Positions 5,874 through 7,179 of a stretch of DNA of 7,179 nucleotides are shown piece by piece. A program made the translations under genes and the position numbers. The notes under the pieces are model-generated. The model ran no database searches, was not told the origin of the DNA, and was given only the letters and a program-made list of their open reading frames with translations. The stretch spans positions 1 to 7,179 of the forward strand of contig CADCQR010000124.1 of assembly GCA_902803685.1 (NCBI GenBank), read 5' to 3'. This stretch comes from an uncultured Erysipelotrichaceae bacterium (GTDB lineage Bacteria > Bacillota_I > Bacilli_A > RF39 > UBA660). The first letter of the stretch is position 1. The number at the start of each line of letters is the position of its first letter.

Positions 5874-5881
5874 CTAATAAT

Positions 5882-5925
5882 AAAAAAACATAATAAATAT
5901 TGGAAAAATCAATAGTATTATGTTT
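5882..5925 (-). terminator. Strong intrinsic terminator of the YitT-family gene
   Basis: On the minus strand AAACATAATA (5925-5916) pairs perfectly with TATTATGTTT (5895-5886). After a small internal loop, TATTG pairs with CAATA, closing a 7-nt loop. The 3' arm runs straight into seven T (5888-5882). The stem starts within the stop codon of the membrane-protein gene. It makes murL the start of its own transcription unit. Confidence 0.85.
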
Positions 5926-6802
5926 ATTTTGTTTTATTTAGCAATTTAATCTTCTTATTAGATTTAATATGGTTACCTATGATATCTGAAACATCTAAGA
6001 TAGTAACAAAAGCACTCTCATCCATTTCATTTATTAATCTTTTTAATTCATACACTTCTATTCTAGTTAAGACACAATAAAGTACTTCTTTTTCTCCGCT
6101 TATTAGCCCTTTTCCTCTGATTGTTGTAGTAGTTCTTCCTAAGTGAGCATAAATTTCTTTGGATAAATGTGTCCCTTTATCGGTTACAATCAAGGCGGCT
6201 TTTCCTTGCTCCAAACCTTCAGAAACAAAATCAATAACTTTAAATGTAATAATATACGTTAATAACGAATACATAGCTCTATCAAAACCAAATATAAATC
6301 CCGCTACTGTATAAATTATTAAGTTAAAAATTAAAACTATTTGTCCTACTGAAAATGAAGTTTTCTTGGAAATAACTATAGCTACACTTTCAGTACCGTC
6401 ATTACAACCACCAAAATGAATAACAATACCCACACCTACACCTAGTAGCATGCCACCAAACACCGTAGCAAGTAACATTTCTTCTGTAAAGGCATTGAAC
6501 TTGCTAAATACTACTAAAAAGATTGAAAATAATAGCATTGAATATACAGTTCGTATTAAAAAGTTTTTTCCTAAATTTTTATAGCCTACATAAATAAATG
6601 GAATATTAAGCAACAAAATTAATATACTTAACGGCATACCCGAAAGTTTTGAAATGATAATACTTATTCCAGTAATTCCACCATCTAAAATAGTATTTGG
6701 TATAAGGAATAGTTCCAAGGCTAAGGCGGCTATCATACATCCACTTGTTAGTGCCAAAAAATCAAATATTGTTTTTACTATCTTATTACTTAAATTGTTC
6801 AT
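5924..6802 (-). CDS. YitT-family (DUF161/DUF2179) integral membrane protein
   Basis: A 292-residue membrane protein with about six hydrophobic segments (roughly 12-33, 58-76, 84-102, 110-129, 152-173 and 178-195). The YitT-like motif IPNTILDGGITGISIIIS (34-51) and its internal repeat FGGCNDGTESVAIVIS (130-145) reflect the duplicated DUF161 units. The second repeat, which commonly reads GGSTGGTD in this family, here has Cys-Asn-Asp. The soluble C-terminal part (about 196-280, from EGLEQGKAALIVTD to ILDVSDIIGNHIK) is the DUF2179 domain and would lie in the cytoplasm. The family is widespread in Bacillota, often in several copies, and its transport or sensing role is not settled. The start at 6802 has a GAGGAG site 8 nt upstream. 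Its stop codon lies in a strong terminator, so it is the last gene of its transcript. Confidence 0.93.
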   Translation of the reverse strand: MNNLSNKIVKTIFDFLALTSGCMIAALALELFLIPNTILDGGITGISIIISKLSGMPLSILILLLNIPFIYVGYKNLGKNFLIRTVYSMLLFSIFLVVFSKFNAFTEEMLLATVFGGMLLGVGVGIVIHFGGCNDGTESVAIVISKKTSFSVGQIVLIFNLIIYTVAGFIFGFDRAMYSLLTYIITFKVIDFVSEGLEQGKAALIVTDKGTHLSKEIYAHLGRTTTTIRGKGLISGEKEVLYCVLTRIEVYELKRLINEMDESAFVTILDVSDIIGNHIKSNKKIKLLNKTK

Positions 6803-6882
6803 AGAAATTTCTCCTCTATCATTTACATTTTATCGCAAATTAATCTTTTTTACAGCAATTTTATATTTTTTTAGAAATTTCT
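6802..6882. repeat. Two identical palindromic 11-mers flanking the YitT-gene promoter region
   Basis: TAGAAATTTCT occurs at 6802-6812 and again at 6872-6882, exactly 70 bp apart. Each contains the perfect 10-bp palindrome AGAAATTTCT. One copy lies between the ribosome site and the start codon of the membrane-protein gene; the other lies just after the stop of the upstream gene, with the candidate promoter between them. They could be paired operator sites, but short AT-rich palindromes arise easily by chance here. Confidence 0.3.
6829..6858 (-). promoter_or_regulatory. Candidate promoter of the YitT-family gene
   Basis: TTGCTG (6858-6853) stands 18 nt from GATAAA (6834-6829), which is preceded by TGC, forming an extended -10. 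Transcription would start near 6822, about 20 nt before ATG 6802 and just upstream of its ribosome site. Each hexamer is an imperfect match, so this is tentative. There is no hairpin terminator between the upstream gene and this point. Confidence 0.4.
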
Positions 6883-6889
6883 ACATAAA

Positions 6890-7168
6890 TTATAAAAGTT
6901 CTGCTAATACATCCATATCTTCAGCAATAATATCTATATAATCTTTTCCTAATCTATTTAATAAATTATCAACGTTCTTTTTAAACAGTGTATTTTCATA
7001 AATAAATAATGGAAAATATGAACTAACTATTTCATCTATGCACTCGATATTTTTTTCTTGTAAATACCTAATATTCTTTACAAAATTAGTTACATCATAT
7101 TCGGTATGAAGATTACTAAGAATATCTGTACCATAAATTTCACTAATTGTTTCATAGTTTATATCCAT
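6890..7168 (-). CDS. Unknown small acidic protein, or C-terminal part of a longer one
   Basis: I do not recognise this product. It reads as 92 residues from ATG 7168, but the frame is still open to the window edge (Ala-Asn-Phe precede the Met) and no clear ribosome site lies in the 11 bases available. It may therefore be the end of a longer gene. The visible part is rich in Asp, Glu, Ile, Leu and Asn, has no signal peptide or membrane segment, and looks mostly helical (for example EYDVTNFVKNIRYLQEKN and NTLFKKNVDNLLNRLG), ending in an acidic helix AEDMDVLAELL. It has no catalytic motif, and its single Cys argues against a metal site. Its stop is 87 nt before the membrane-protein start, and that gap holds a candidate promoter. 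Confidence 0.6.
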   Translation of the reverse strand: MDINYETISEIYGTDILSNLHTEYDVTNFVKNIRYLQEKNIECIDEIVSSYFPLFIYENTLFKKNVDNLLNRLGKDYIDIIAEDMDVLAELL

Positions 7169-7179
7169 AAAATTAGCCC

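Noticed and set aside
6654..6941. Plus-strand open frame of 95 codons
   Set aside because: Antisense to the YitT-gene start and its upstream region; no ribosome site, and its hydrophobic look mirrors the membrane gene.
1..7179. Mobile element, CRISPR array, toxin-antitoxin or phage-defence locus
   Set aside because: There are no transposase or integrase genes, no regularly spaced repeats and no nuclease or toxin motifs. A tRNA gene is present, but no attachment-site duplication of its 3' end is seen in the window.

Overview
The window is very AT-rich, gene-dense DNA in which all seven protein genes and one tRNA gene lie on the minus strand. Several traits point to a low-GC Bacillota (Firmicutes-type) organism: GGAGG-type Shine-Dalgarno sites, hairpin-plus-T-run terminators, a short-signal lipoprotein and a YitT-family membrane protein. 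TGA serves as the stop codon of the hydrolase gene and Trp is encoded by TGG, so the standard bacterial code fits and the Mycoplasma code does not. The genus cannot be named from this sequence.

Layout in transcription order, from high to low coordinates. (a) 6890-7168: a small or left-truncated unknown protein. (b) 5924-6802: a YitT/DUF2179 integral membrane protein, ending in a strong intrinsic terminator (5882-5925). (c) 5828 down to 3188: a two-gene unit, murL then murD2, overlapping by 11 nt and closed by a second terminator (3151-3178). (d) 3072 down to 1644: two tandem PlsC-type lysophospholipid acyltransferases overlapping by 20 nt, behind a TGn extended -10 promoter. The second carries an extra segment of about 80 residues. 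(e) 1577 down to 81: an alpha/beta-hydrolase, a small YehR-like lipoprotein and tRNA-Arg(CCG), followed by a terminator at 1-34.

The central result is the murL-murD2 pair. In the usual route MurI makes D-glutamate and MurD attaches it to UDP-MurNAc-L-Ala. In the alternative route, first described in Xanthomonas, MurD2 attaches L-glutamate and MurL then epimerises that residue on the nucleotide-linked dipeptide, using ATP. Here a MurD-like ligase lacks the canonical NDSKATN motif (it has NDVIATIPEAT). It is translationally coupled to a protein with a GGGKDS PP-loop-like motif and a cysteine cluster, which I recognise as MurL. Terminators bracket the pair, so it looks like a self-contained module for placing D-Glu in peptidoglycan. 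The other genes concern the envelope (phospholipid acylation, lipoprotein, membrane protein). No mobile element, CRISPR array or origin is visible, and no gap between genes exceeds 300 bases.
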